A DNA stretch of 64,000 bases, from the NCBI RefSeq assembly GCF_000974425.1, contig NZ_CP010429.1:3844001-3908000 (forward strand), given 5' to 3'. The DNA is from Spirosoma radiotolerans (GTDB taxonomy: Bacteria > Bacteroidota > Bacteroidia > Cytophagales > Spirosomataceae). Below, one piece after another: positions 17,284-24,882 of this stretch; position 1 is the first letter of the stretch; every line of letters starts with the position of its first letter. The translations under genes were made by a program, and so were the position numbers. The notes beneath the pieces were generated by a model. It was not told where the DNA came from. It saw only the letters and a list, made by a program, of their open reading frames with translations, and did not search any database.

Positions 17284-20238
17284 ATGAAAAGAAAACTACG
17301 TAAGCACCACCTGTTGCCCGCCCTGGTCGCCCTGTTCATCATGGTCGCCTTGTTCCCGGTAGAGACGCTGGCCCAAAGCCGGAAAATAACCGGCAAAGTT
17401 TCTACCAGCGGGAGCACCGAAGTCTTGCAGGGAGTCAACGTATTAGTGAAAGGCAACACGAGAAAAGGAGCCGTCACCGATGGTCAGGGCATGTTTGCGC
17501 TGGAAGCGTCTCCAACCGATGTCCTGGTGATTAGCTTTATTGGTTTCAAATCAAAAGAAATAAAAGTAGGCAATGAGACCACCTTCAATATATCGTTGGA
17601 TGAAGACGCCACGCAACTTACGGAACTGATCGTAACGGGGTCGCGCAATACGGGCCGTACTATTCTGGAAACGCCCGTTCCCGTCGATGTGATCTCGATC
17701 AAGGATATTATGGGCGAGCTTCCACAAATGGATCTGGCCCAGATGCTCGCCTTTGTAGCACCGAGTTTCAATGCAGTCCGTTCTCAAGGAGGAGACCTCA
17801 ATTCTCACGTTGATCCCGTTCAACTACGAAATATGGCGCCCAACCAGATCCTGGTGCTTGTGAATGGAAAAAGACGGCACACGTCTGCTTTGCTCATCAC
17901 GGAAACCGCCGTTGGTAGCCCATCGACCACCGTCGATTTGATGACCATTCCCGTTTCGGCCATTGACCGGGTCGAAATACTTCGTGATGGGGCAGCCGCG
18001 CAGTATGGGTCCGACGCCGTTGCCGGTGTGGTTAATATTATTCTGAAGAAAGGCACGAACAAATTAACAGGTAGCCTTACCGGTGGCGGTTACGCGAATA
18101 CGGGCGGACAGGCCGGAGCGCTGACCAAGTCGGGAAAGCCAGACGGTTTCAATTATCAGTTCGATGCAAACTACGGTTTCAAAATCAGCGACAAAGGCTA
18201 TTTCAACGTTTCAGGCCAGATTACCCAACGTCGGCCTACGCTGCGTCCTTTTGTGAATGACTGGGGCTTCTTTGACAATACCTACCTGAACAACCTGCGA
18301 ACCGATAAAAACGGCAACCCGGTGATCACGAATCCAGAACTGATCAATGCACAGGTGGCCGGCAACACCTCGCAGATTGCCGCCCTGAAAACGGAAACGG
18401 GCCTGATGAGTGCCCGTGGATTGACCAAAGCTGATTTTGCCGTATACGCGGGTATGCCTGCCATTACACTGGGAAGCACCTTTTACAATGCTGGTTACGA
18501 AATAAACCCAACGACAACCATTTACAGCTTTGGCGGTGCGTCGTACAAATACCTGGAAGGTTTCTCGTGTTATTTCCGCCGGCCAGCTCAGACAGACCGG
18601 TTCAACTACTTGCTTTATCCAAACGGATTCAGACCTCAAATGACGTCGAACACCTCGGATATGTCAAATACCATTGGCCTAAAAAGTAAAATCGGTGATT
18701 TCAGCGTTGACTTCAGCAACACATTTGGCAGGAACACAATGCGCCTGGGTATGGTCAATACCTTCAATGCCTCCCTTGGTTCCAATTCGCCAGTGAACAT
18801 GAATCTGGGTACACACCAGTTTTCGCAGAACTCAACGAACCTCGACTTATCCCGCTATTTCAAAGGCGTGATGAATGGCCTGAATATCGCCTTTGGCGCC
18901 GAAATGCGGATTGAAAATTATAAAATTATCAAAGGACAGGAAGAAAGCTATGCCTACGGAAATGCAGGCGTACTTACCGCCGTTAAAGATGGGCTTCTTG
19001 TTGGTCCGGACGGAAAACCGCTGGAAGATGCCAACAGTATACCAATCGTTGATGCCAGCGGCAACCCGTTATCTGTATTTGCCGGACAGCAGGTAACCGT
19101 CAAATCACTATCATCCAACTGTCAGTGCTTTGCGGGCTTTGGTCCTAAGAATGAGCGAAACGAATTCCGAACCACAATGGCCGCCTATTTGGATGCTGAA
19201 CTGGAACTTACGCGGAAATTTTTGCTGGCGGGCGCTTTCCGTCTGGAAAACTACTCTGATTTTGGCGGGGTAACCATCGGTAAACTGGCGGCCCGCTATT
19301 CATTGACCAAAACCCTTTCTATCCGTGGCTCTATTGCTACCGGCTTCCGGGCACCCTCGCTGCAGGAGCTGAACTATACCCATACGGCGACCGCTTTCGT
19401 ACCTGATGCAAACGGTATTCCACAACCGCTGGACGTGACGACCTACCCAACCAATAGCACGGCGGCCCGGGTGTTGGGTATCAAAGGCTTGAAGCAGGAA
19501 CAGTCTCGTACATACGGTTTCGGCCTTACGTATCAACCAGCGCCAGGCTTTGAAGTAACGCTGGACGCTTACCAGATCGATGTTGACAACCGTATTTTCA
19601 GAACCAGTTATTTCAACGCTGCCGAAGTCGGCAATAACTACCAGGAAGTAATCGGCGATGGAGAAGCTCAATTTTTCGTCAACGGAGCCGATGTGCGTTC
19701 GAAAGGCCTCGAAGCCGTTGGAAATTATACGCTTAATCTGCAAAAAGGCAGTAGCATCACGTTCAGTCTGGCCGCCATTTTCAGCAAGAATACGGTACTC
19801 AACAGAAAGACACTTGACCTGAACGTAGCCAATCTTACCTCTGAACAGATTGTCGGTAAATACCTCAGCCGCGACGTTATTGGACAGTTTGAAACGGGCA
19901 CACCCCGAACAAAGCTGATCGGTTCTGTTAGCTACCGTGTAAACAAATTTAATACGATGCTGAGAGGCACCTATTTTGGAACGGTTACTGAGCGGTCGGT
20001 ATCTTCAGACAACGACGGCAATTTTTACGACCAAACATTTTCAGGTCAGGCAGTTTTTGACCTGAGTTTTGGGTACGATCTGAATCGGAATGTGAAAGTA
20101 TCTATTGGTGGCAGCAACATCTTCGATAAATATCCTCAGATACTCCGGCCTGAGAACCAGGGCTTCTATTTGTACTCCAACAATCAGCAAGGGTCTAATG
20201 GTGCTTACTACTATGGCCGCTTAATGTTCAACTTCTAA
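17284..20238 (+). CDS. TonB-dependent outer-membrane receptor
   Basis: A 984-residue outer-membrane receptor that takes up a substrate using TonB/ExbBD energy. It has a signal peptide (ends near residue 30, VETLAQ), a carboxypeptidase-regulatory-like domain (about 34-112, GVNVLVKGNTRKGAVTDGQG), a TonB-box-like segment, a plug domain (about 125-250, with VLVNGKRRHTS and VEILRDGAAAQYGSDAVAGV) and a C-terminal 22-strand barrel ending YYYGRLMFNF. It is of the FhuA/iron-complex-like type rather than SusC, since no SusD gene follows. Instead a small lipoprotein follows, nearly overlapping. Ligand is not readable from sequence. Confidence 0.9.
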   Translation: MKRKLRKHHLLPALVALFIMVALFPVETLAQSRKITGKVSTSGSTEVLQGVNVLVKGNTRKGAVTDGQGMFALEASPTDVLVISFIGFKSKEIKVGNETTFNISLDEDATQLTELIVTGSRNTGRTILETPVPVDVISIKDIMGELPQMDLAQMLAFVAPSFNAVRSQGGDLNSHVDPVQLRNMAPNQILVLVNGKRRHTSALLITETAVGSPSTTVDLMTIPVSAIDRVEILRDGAAAQYGSDAVAGVVNIILKKGTNKLTGSLTGGGYANTGGQAGALTKSGKPDGFNYQFDANYGFKISDKGYFNVSGQITQRRPTLRPFVNDWGFFDNTYLNNLRTDKNGNPVITNPELINAQVAGNTSQIAALKTETGLMSARGLTKADFAVYAGMPAITLGSTFYNAGYEINPTTTIYSFGGASYKYLEGFSCYFRRPAQTDRFNYLLYPNGFRPQMTSNTSDMSNTIGLKSKIGDFSVDFSNTFGRNTMRLGMVNTFNASLGSNSPVNMNLGTHQFSQNSTNLDLSRYFKGVMNGLNIAFGAEMRIENYKIIKGQEESYAYGNAGVLTAVKDGLLVGPDGKPLEDANSIPIVDASGNPLSVFAGQQVTVKSLSSNCQCFAGFGPKNERNEFRTTMAAYLDAELELTRKFLLAGAFRLENYSDFGGVTIGKLAARYSLTKTLSIRGSIATGFRAPSLQELNYTHTATAFVPDANGIPQPLDVTTYPTNSTAARVLGIKGLKQEQSRTYGFGLTYQPAPGFEVTLDAYQIDVDNRIFRTSYFNAAEVGNNYQEVIGDGEAQFFVNGADVRSKGLEAVGNYTLNLQKGSSITFSLAAIFSKNTVLNRKTLDLNVANLTSEQIVGKYLSRDVIGQFETGTPRTKLIGSVSYRVNKFNTMLRGTYFGTVTERSVSSDNDGNFYDQTFSGQAVFDLSFGYDLNRNVKVSIGGSNIFDKYPQILRPENQGFYLYSNNQQGSNGAYYYGRLMFNF

Positions 20239-20252
20239 TGGTAACGCCAGCT

Positions 20253-20762
20253 ATGAACCGATTTTTCAACAGACGAAACAGTATCGCCGTACTGGGCATC
20301 TTTTTCTCACTCGTTGCTTTCCTTAGCTCCTGTGAACAGGAAAAGTTCGAACCCAACACAAGTGTCGCGCCGGGTGGTGGTACAATAACGACCTTTAAGT
20401 CATATACCCTTACGTCGGCCCCAGGAACGACCGTGTATGGACGGGTGGTTTTTTATAAGTACAATTCGACGGTTACTCTCATCGAAGTAGGCCTTTACAA
20501 TACGGCAACCGGAACACCCTATACCGCGTCTATTTACGAAGGTAAAGCTACCGATAGCGCTGCCAAAGCGCTCAAACCCCTCGATACAATTAGTGGAGCT
20601 ACCGGCGAGTTCTCGACCAACAAATATTATACCATAAGCGAAGCGGGCTTCTATGATAAGTTGAATGCCTACAACGCCAACGTCAAAATTATGGCAGGCT
20701 CCAGTCTGGTGGCGAGCGGTAATATTGGCAGTAATGCGACACCCGTTGCCCAATCGCAGTAA
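20253..20762 (+). CDS. small lipoprotein coupled to the TonB-dependent receptor
   Basis: A 169-residue lipoprotein with a clear SPII signal (NRRNSIAVLGIFF then LSSC, lipidated Cys about 28). The mature part is a beta-rich domain of unknown family, with a middle that reads like a repeated Thr/Tyr-rich beta structure. An ATG at 20238 overlaps the receptor stop as TAATG and could be used with translational coupling, giving five extra residues. The ATG at 20253 gives the more usual lipoprotein N-terminus. Close coupling suggests it works with the receptor at the outer membrane, perhaps as a surface or periplasmic accessory. No function can be named. Confidence 0.7.
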   Translation: MNRFFNRRNSIAVLGIFFSLVAFLSSCEQEKFEPNTSVAPGGGTITTFKSYTLTSAPGTTVYGRVVFYKYNSTVTLIEVGLYNTATGTPYTASIYEGKATDSAAKALKPLDTISGATGEFSTNKYYTISEAGFYDKLNAYNANVKIMAGSSLVASGNIGSNATPVAQSQ

Positions 20763-20818
20763 ACAAGGCGCTCAGGCTTACTGCCTGAAATGATAAAAAT
20801 CTTCCTCTTCCACACCCT

Positions 20819-20852
20819 AAACGCTCCGGCTACAATCGGAGCGTTTTCTTTT
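20819..20852 (+). terminator. intrinsic terminator after the receptor-lipoprotein operon
   Basis: AAACGCTCCG at 20819-20828 pairs with CGGAGCGTTT at 20837-20846 around an 8-base loop and is followed by TCTTTTT. It lies between the convergent lipoprotein and ribD genes. Confidence 0.88.
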
Positions 20853-20935
20853 TAACAGAGTCCTGCAGACAAGACAATCAGATGCCACAAAAATACGATG
20901 TCCTAACAGTTACCGATGTAGTGAATAACGTGTCT

Positions 20936-22042
20936 TCATGCGTTCACGTAGATAGTCAATTCATCCTTACCTATTGTTTCCCGACTACTTAATTTACCCC
21001 GAACCTGGGGAGCGGCTATGCCCGTACCCAGCATGGCCTGACTCCGAAACACGCGCATTTCGTCCCAGAGGCCAGCCTCGATAAACGATGTGAGTAAGCG
21101 TGTTCCGCCTTCTACCAGTACTGACTGAATTTTTCGCTGGTAGAGATCATCCAGTACATGACTGAGCGACGATCCGGCATTTTCAGGCACGAATGAATAC
21201 GTGACATTGGGAAGCCCTGATTCGTTTTTATCCTCGACACGATGGTACACCATCGTGAGCTGGGAACCATCGAATAAGTGTAATGAATGATCTAGCGATA
21301 GCTGGCTATCCAACACAATACGTGTCGGATTTTGGCTGGATTTGCTGGGCCCATCCAGGCTGGGCCCATCCAGGCCGGGCCAAAGGCGAACATTCAGACG
21401 CGGGTTATCCAGTCGGGCGGTGTTGGCTCCCACCATAATAGCCGGTTCTTCACTGCGCCAGCGATGCACCAGCCGATGCGCCAGCTCACCGCTTATGCTA
21501 ACTTGTCGGCCCTGCTCACCGGCAATAAATCCGTCGGAGGTTTCAGCCCATTTCAACACAATGTAGGGACGCTTACGCTCAAAAAACGTAAAGAACCGGG
21601 CATTTACCTGGCGGCCCTGCTCGGCAAGAAGACCCGTTTCTACGGAAATACCGGCCGCCCGCAGTTTGGCAAACCCCTGCCCCGATACCAGTGGATTCGG
21701 ATCATCATTGCAACAAATAACCCGTTTCACCCGGTTTTCAATGAGCAAATCCGCACAGGGGGGCGTTTTACCCCAGTGCGAACAGGGCTCCAGCGTCACA
21801 TAAACGGTCGCTTCGGGCAACAGATGCCTATCTTCGGGCCTTACCGAGCGAACCGCATTCACTTCAGCATGCCAATCACCATAACGCTGGTGCCAGCCCT
21901 CTCCAATAATACGCGGCTCTGTGGCCCCCGACTCATGCGTGATTACACAGCCGACCATCGGGTTCGGGCTAACCTGCCCCCGACCGAGGGTTGCCAGTTC
22001 GAGCGCGCGGAGCATAAATCGTTCATCTATCCCAGTTGACAT
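20936..22042 (-). CDS. ribD: bifunctional riboflavin biosynthesis deaminase/reductase with repeat insert
   Basis: Second and third steps of riboflavin synthesis in one protein. The N-terminal cytidine-deaminase-like domain shows zinc ligands in WHAEVNAV and in TLEPCSHWGKTPPCADLL, and the start VSPNPMVGCV is typical. The C-terminal reductase domain (from about residue 160, RPYIVLKWAETSDGFIA) ends with LVEGGTRLLTSF. Between RLWP and PTRIVLD the protein carries a GPSLD-type repeat encoded by two copies of the same 15-bp unit found in nagA. The ATG at 22042 (MSTGIDERFMLRAL) is preferred over 22087, which adds 15 unlikely residues. Both active sites look intact. Confidence 0.92.
   Translation of the reverse strand: MSTGIDERFMLRALELATLGRGQVSPNPMVGCVITHESGATEPRIIGEGWHQRYGDWHAEVNAVRSVRPEDRHLLPEATVYVTLEPCSHWGKTPPCADLLIENRVKRVICCNDDPNPLVSGQGFAKLRAAGISVETGLLAEQGRQVNARFFTFFERKRPYIVLKWAETSDGFIAGEQGRQVSISGELAHRLVHRWRSEEPAIMVGANTARLDNPRLNVRLWPGLDGPSLDGPSKSSQNPTRIVLDSQLSLDHSLHLFDGSQLTMVYHRVEDKNESGLPNVTYSFVPENAGSSLSHVLDDLYQRKIQSVLVEGGTRLLTSFIEAGLWDEMRVFRSQAMLGTGIAAPQVRGKLSSRETIGKDELTIYVNA
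21350..21379. repeat. two copies of the nagA-type 15-bp repeat inside ribD
   Basis: CCCATCCAGGCTGGG at 21350-21364 is followed by CCCATCCAGGCCGGG at 21365-21379, with a partial unit (GCTGGG) just before. It is the same unit and same chromosome strand as the nagA array, but ribD is on the other strand, so it is translated as GPSLD instead of GPSRP. Confidence 0.95.
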
Positions 22043-22171
22043 ACTTTCCTTGTGGTTTAACGAACAATAAGAAGGCACGCTGTTCATTACTAATTGTGCT
22101 ATTTACGTAAGAAAGGGGCTACCTGATCATCCAATGCCACAAATCCCCGTACGGAACCGCCTAAACTTTCC

Positions 22172-22179
22172 TATTTTTG
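22172..22179 (+). promoter_or_regulatory. Bacteroidota-type -7 box before prmC
   Basis: TATTTTTG is an exact TAnnTTTG match 25 nt before the prmC ATG at 22204, leaving a short leader of about 18 nt. No clear -33 TTG is seen. It argues against the TTG start at 22177. Confidence 0.5.
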
Positions 22180-22203
22180 GCAAAATTACTCGTCCCGAAT
22201 CAA

Positions 22204-23052
22204 ATGGCTACTGCCAAACCCTTATACGAACGCCTTAGCAAGAACATTACGGCTTATGCTCCTGAAGAAGCTCGGGAAATGGCCTTCATGCTGCTTGATC
22301 ATTATTTCGGTCTACGCAAAACCGATGTACTCACCGATAAACCGCTCCCACCGAACCGTACGGAGCCCGATTGGTTTAAGATTCTCGAACGGCTGAACAG
22401 ACAGGAGCCCATTCAGCACGTTATAGGTACGACAATTTTTTGTGGTTTAGAGTTTGAGGTATCGCCCGATGTGCTGATTCCCCGCCCCGAAACCGAAGAT
22501 CTGGTCCGGCTGATCATGCATGACTTTGCCGACCGCGTCGATGATGTTCCCATTCTGGATATTGGTACCGGCAGTGGTTGCATTGCCATCACGCTGGCAA
22601 GGTTCCTGCCTCAGTCGGTTGTAACGGGCTGGGATGTCTCGTCCGAAGCCCTGACACTGGCTCGCCAAAATGCCGAGAATCTCCATGCCGATGTGGAGTT
22701 TGCCATTCAGGATATTCTGAACATACCTGCCGATTTCAGTCGTCAGTTTGATTGCGTTGTCAGCAACCCGCCTTATGTGACGCGCTCTGAGGCTGCGGAT
22801 ATGGACCGCAACGTGCTGGATTATGAACCTGACTTGGCTCTTTTCGTAGAAGATAATGATCCATTGGTTTTCTATAAAGCCGTAGCTGATTTCTGCGTTC
22901 GACACTTGACAAAAGACGGAGCTTGCTATGTTGAAATCAACGAGCGCTTTGGTGAAGCGACCCGGCAGGTTTTTGCCGATCGGGGATTCACCAAAATTAA
23001 CGTCTACAAAGATATTCACGGCAAAGACCGCAGTATTCGTATAACGTTTTAA
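22204..23052 (+). CDS. prmC: release factor N5-glutamine methyltransferase
   Basis: S-adenosylmethionine-dependent enzyme (282 residues) that methylates the Gln of the GGQ motif in peptide release factors RF1 and RF2. An N-terminal helical domain (about 1-80) precedes the Rossmann methyltransferase core with VLIPRPETEDLV, the SAM motif ILDIGTGSGCIAITLA and the catalytic NPPYV at Asn188. Length and motif order match the family. The start at 22204 is chosen because the frame upstream begins with TTG inside the promoter box. moxR follows after 139 nt that are filled by an inverted repeat. Confidence 0.92.
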   Translation: MATAKPLYERLSKNITAYAPEEAREMAFMLLDHYFGLRKTDVLTDKPLPPNRTEPDWFKILERLNRQEPIQHVIGTTIFCGLEFEVSPDVLIPRPETEDLVRLIMHDFADRVDDVPILDIGTGSGCIAITLARFLPQSVVTGWDVSSEALTLARQNAENLHADVEFAIQDILNIPADFSRQFDCVVSNPPYVTRSEAADMDRNVLDYEPDLALFVEDNDPLVFYKAVADFCVRHLTKDGACYVEINERFGEATRQVFADRGFTKINVYKDIHGKDRSIRITF

Positions 23053-23059
23053 GGGAGTT

Positions 23060-23182
23060 GGTTTACAGTTTGTAGTTTGTGATTTATGGTTTGTGGTTTT
23101 TAGTGGCCAGCCATGACGGTGATTGCCCACAACCTGTAAACTACAAACCACACACTATAAACCACAAACCGTAAACCGTAAA
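23060..23182. repeat. imperfect inverted repeat of AAACC-type words between prmC and moxR
   Basis: The left part is made of GTTT-rich words (GTTTACAG at 23061-23068, GGTTTGTGGTTT at 23088-23099) and the right part of their complements (CTGTAAAC near 23134, AAACCACAAACC at 23159-23170). The words recur in slipped register, so several pairings are possible. It fills nearly the whole gap and ends about 10 nt before the moxR ATG. A related half-word run (GTAAACCACAAACC) occurs at about 37669-37682. Confidence 0.75.
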
Positions 23183-23191
23183 TGGATTATT

Positions 23192-24169
23192 ATGCAATCA
23201 ACAACCTCTTTCACGTACCATACTAAAATCCGCGAGGTATTCAATGAAATGAGCCAGGTTGTGGTCGGGCAGGATCGATTGCTCAACCGGTTGCTCATTG
23301 GCCTGTTTACGGGCGGGCATATTTTGCTTGAAGGTGTACCGGGCCTGGCCAAGACCCTGACTATCAACACACTGGCAAAGGTTCTGGAACTGGATTTCCA
23401 GCGCATTCAGTTTACCCCCGATCTACTACCCGCCGACCTGATCGGCACCATGATCTTTAATCAGAAAACGGCCGAATTCGAAGTAAAGCAGGGACCCATC
23501 TTTGCCAACCTGATTCTGGCCGATGAGGTGAATCGCTCGCCGGCTAAAGTACAGGCTGCCCTGCTCGAAGCGATGCAGGAAAAGCAGGTCACGATTGGCG
23601 AAGAAACCTTTGTCCTGGACCGTCCTTTTCTGGTACTGGCTACCCAAAATCCAGTTGAACAGGAAGGTACCTATCCGCTTCCCGAAGCGCAGGTAGACCG
23701 CTTTATGATGAAGGTATTCGTGGATTATCTCAATAAAGAAGACGAGTTGGCCGTCATGCGTCGGATGTCGAACATGAATTTCGATTATGAAGTGCAGCCG
23801 GTATTGGGCAAGGAAGAACTGGCTGCTATTCGCGATGAGATCAATGGCATTACCATTTCCGAAACCTTGGAGCGTTACATTATCGAGCTGGTCTTTGCGA
23901 CGCGTCGGCCTATGGAATTTAACCTCCGCGACGAGGCCCGTTATATTCAGTTTGGCGTGTCGCCACGGGCCAGTATCAACCTGAATCTGGCCGCCAAAGC
24001 CCTTGCCTACTTCGACCGCCGGGATTATGTCCTGCCAGAAGATATTAAAGAAGTTGCCCCGGATGTGTTCAACCACCGCATCATGCTCAATTACGAAGCC
24101 GAAGCCGACGGTGTCACAACCTTACAGGTAATTGATTCCATCTTGCGGAAAGTAGCCATTGGCCGGTAA
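23192..24169 (+). CDS. MoxR-family AAA+ ATPase
   Basis: A 325-residue AAA+ ATPase of the MoxR family, chaperone-like proteins that mature or regulate partner complexes. Seen: Walker A GVPGLAKT near residue 48, Walker B LILADEVNRSP near 110, sensor 1 LATQNPVEQEGTYPLPEAQ (the MoxR signature) and a C-terminal lid domain. The ATG at 23192 (MQSTTSFTYHTKIREVF) is preferred, because the longer frame from 23123 would translate the inverted repeat. moxR genes are usually followed by DUF58 and VWA-domain genes; here msrB follows instead, so the usual partners are absent. Confidence 0.9.
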   Translation: MQSTTSFTYHTKIREVFNEMSQVVVGQDRLLNRLLIGLFTGGHILLEGVPGLAKTLTINTLAKVLELDFQRIQFTPDLLPADLIGTMIFNQKTAEFEVKQGPIFANLILADEVNRSPAKVQAALLEAMQEKQVTIGEETFVLDRPFLVLATQNPVEQEGTYPLPEAQVDRFMMKVFVDYLNKEDELAVMRRMSNMNFDYEVQPVLGKEELAAIRDEINGITISETLERYIIELVFATRRPMEFNLRDEARYIQFGVSPRASINLNLAAKALAYFDRRDYVLPEDIKEVAPDVFNHRIMLNYEAEADGVTTLQVIDSILRKVAIGR

Positions 24170-24231
24170 GCATCGGTGAACGGTGAACACCCTATTTTGT
24201 GTTTTAGCCGAAAGCCTTCGGGCCTCGACCT

Positions 24232-24744
24232 ATGCCACAAAACAGGATTTTCATCTTGATAGCGGTGCTGCTCATTGCCGGTTTATGGATATACGGCACC
24301 TTTATTGCCAAGCCCAGACCACCGCACCAACGCCCTGCAGGCACGACATCGCCCGGTAACCGCCGGGTTGAGAAGACAGATGCCGACTGGAAAAACCAAT
24401 TGACCCGCTCGCAGTATAACGTTGCCCGCGACCGGGGTACCGAGTGGCCCAATAGCAGCCAACTGACCCACGAGCATCGACAAGGCGTGTACGCCTGCGT
24501 ATGCTGCCATAATCCGCTTTTTACATCAGCGACCAAGTTTGATTCCCACACCGGTTGGCCCAGTTTCTACGCTCCCATTGTCGCCAATGCGGTCTACAAT
24601 GAACCCGACGGTGGCCGGACAGAAGTTCGCTGTTCTGTTTGCGACGCCCACCTCGGACACGTCTTTGCCGATGGCCCCGAACCTACCGGCCTGCGCTATT
24701 GCATGAACGGCGTAGCGATGGTGTTTGAGGAGCGTACCAATTGA
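24232..24744 (+). CDS. msrB: membrane-anchored methionine (R)-sulfoxide reductase
   Basis: A 170-residue enzyme that reduces methionine-(R)-sulfoxide in proteins. An N-terminal hydrophobic segment (about 6-25) acts as signal anchor or signal peptide, so the enzyme should repair envelope proteins. The catalytic domain has zinc ligands CVCC (Cys89, Cys92) and CSVC (Cys134, Cys137), HTGWPSF, and the catalytic Cys157 in RYCMNG. It is co-directional with moxR with a 62-nt gap and may share its transcript. Confidence 0.92.
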   Translation: MPQNRIFILIAVLLIAGLWIYGTFIAKPRPPHQRPAGTTSPGNRRVEKTDADWKNQLTRSQYNVARDRGTEWPNSSQLTHEHRQGVYACVCCHNPLFTSATKFDSHTGWPSFYAPIVANAVYNEPDGGRTEVRCSVCDAHLGHVFADGPEPTGLRYCMNGVAMVFEERTN

Positions 24745-24750
24745 CAAACG

Positions 24751-24809
24751 GAAGCCTCCTCTATGGCTTTAAACATAACTACCCTGCTAAAGTCATTAAG
24801 GAGGCCTTC
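24751..24809. repeat. inverted repeat at a convergent gene junction
   Basis: GAAGCCTCCT at 24751-24760 pairs with AGGAGGCCTTC at 24799-24809 (one bulge), with weaker inner pairing of GGCTTTA and TAAAGTC. It lies just after msrB, facing the convergent lipoprotein gene. No T-run follows, so terminator function is uncertain. Confidence 0.45.
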
Positions 24810-24882
24810 GCCAATCTTAGCGTAATTTAGTTGCGATCCAGACTTAGTAAGACCAAAAACATTGTCCAGCGATTCAGCTTTC

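Noticed and set aside
17284-20762. SusC/SusD nutrient-uptake pair
   Set aside because: The receptor is not followed by a SusD-type gene; the 169-residue lipoprotein is far too short and lacks TPR-like SusD features.
21332-22039. Long plus-strand frame opposite ribD
   Set aside because: It is a shadow of ribD, which has full catalytic motifs on the minus strand; the shadow has no recognisable motif.
23426-24076. 216-codon minus-strand frame opposite moxR
   Set aside because: Shadow of moxR, whose Walker and MoxR signatures are intact on the plus strand.
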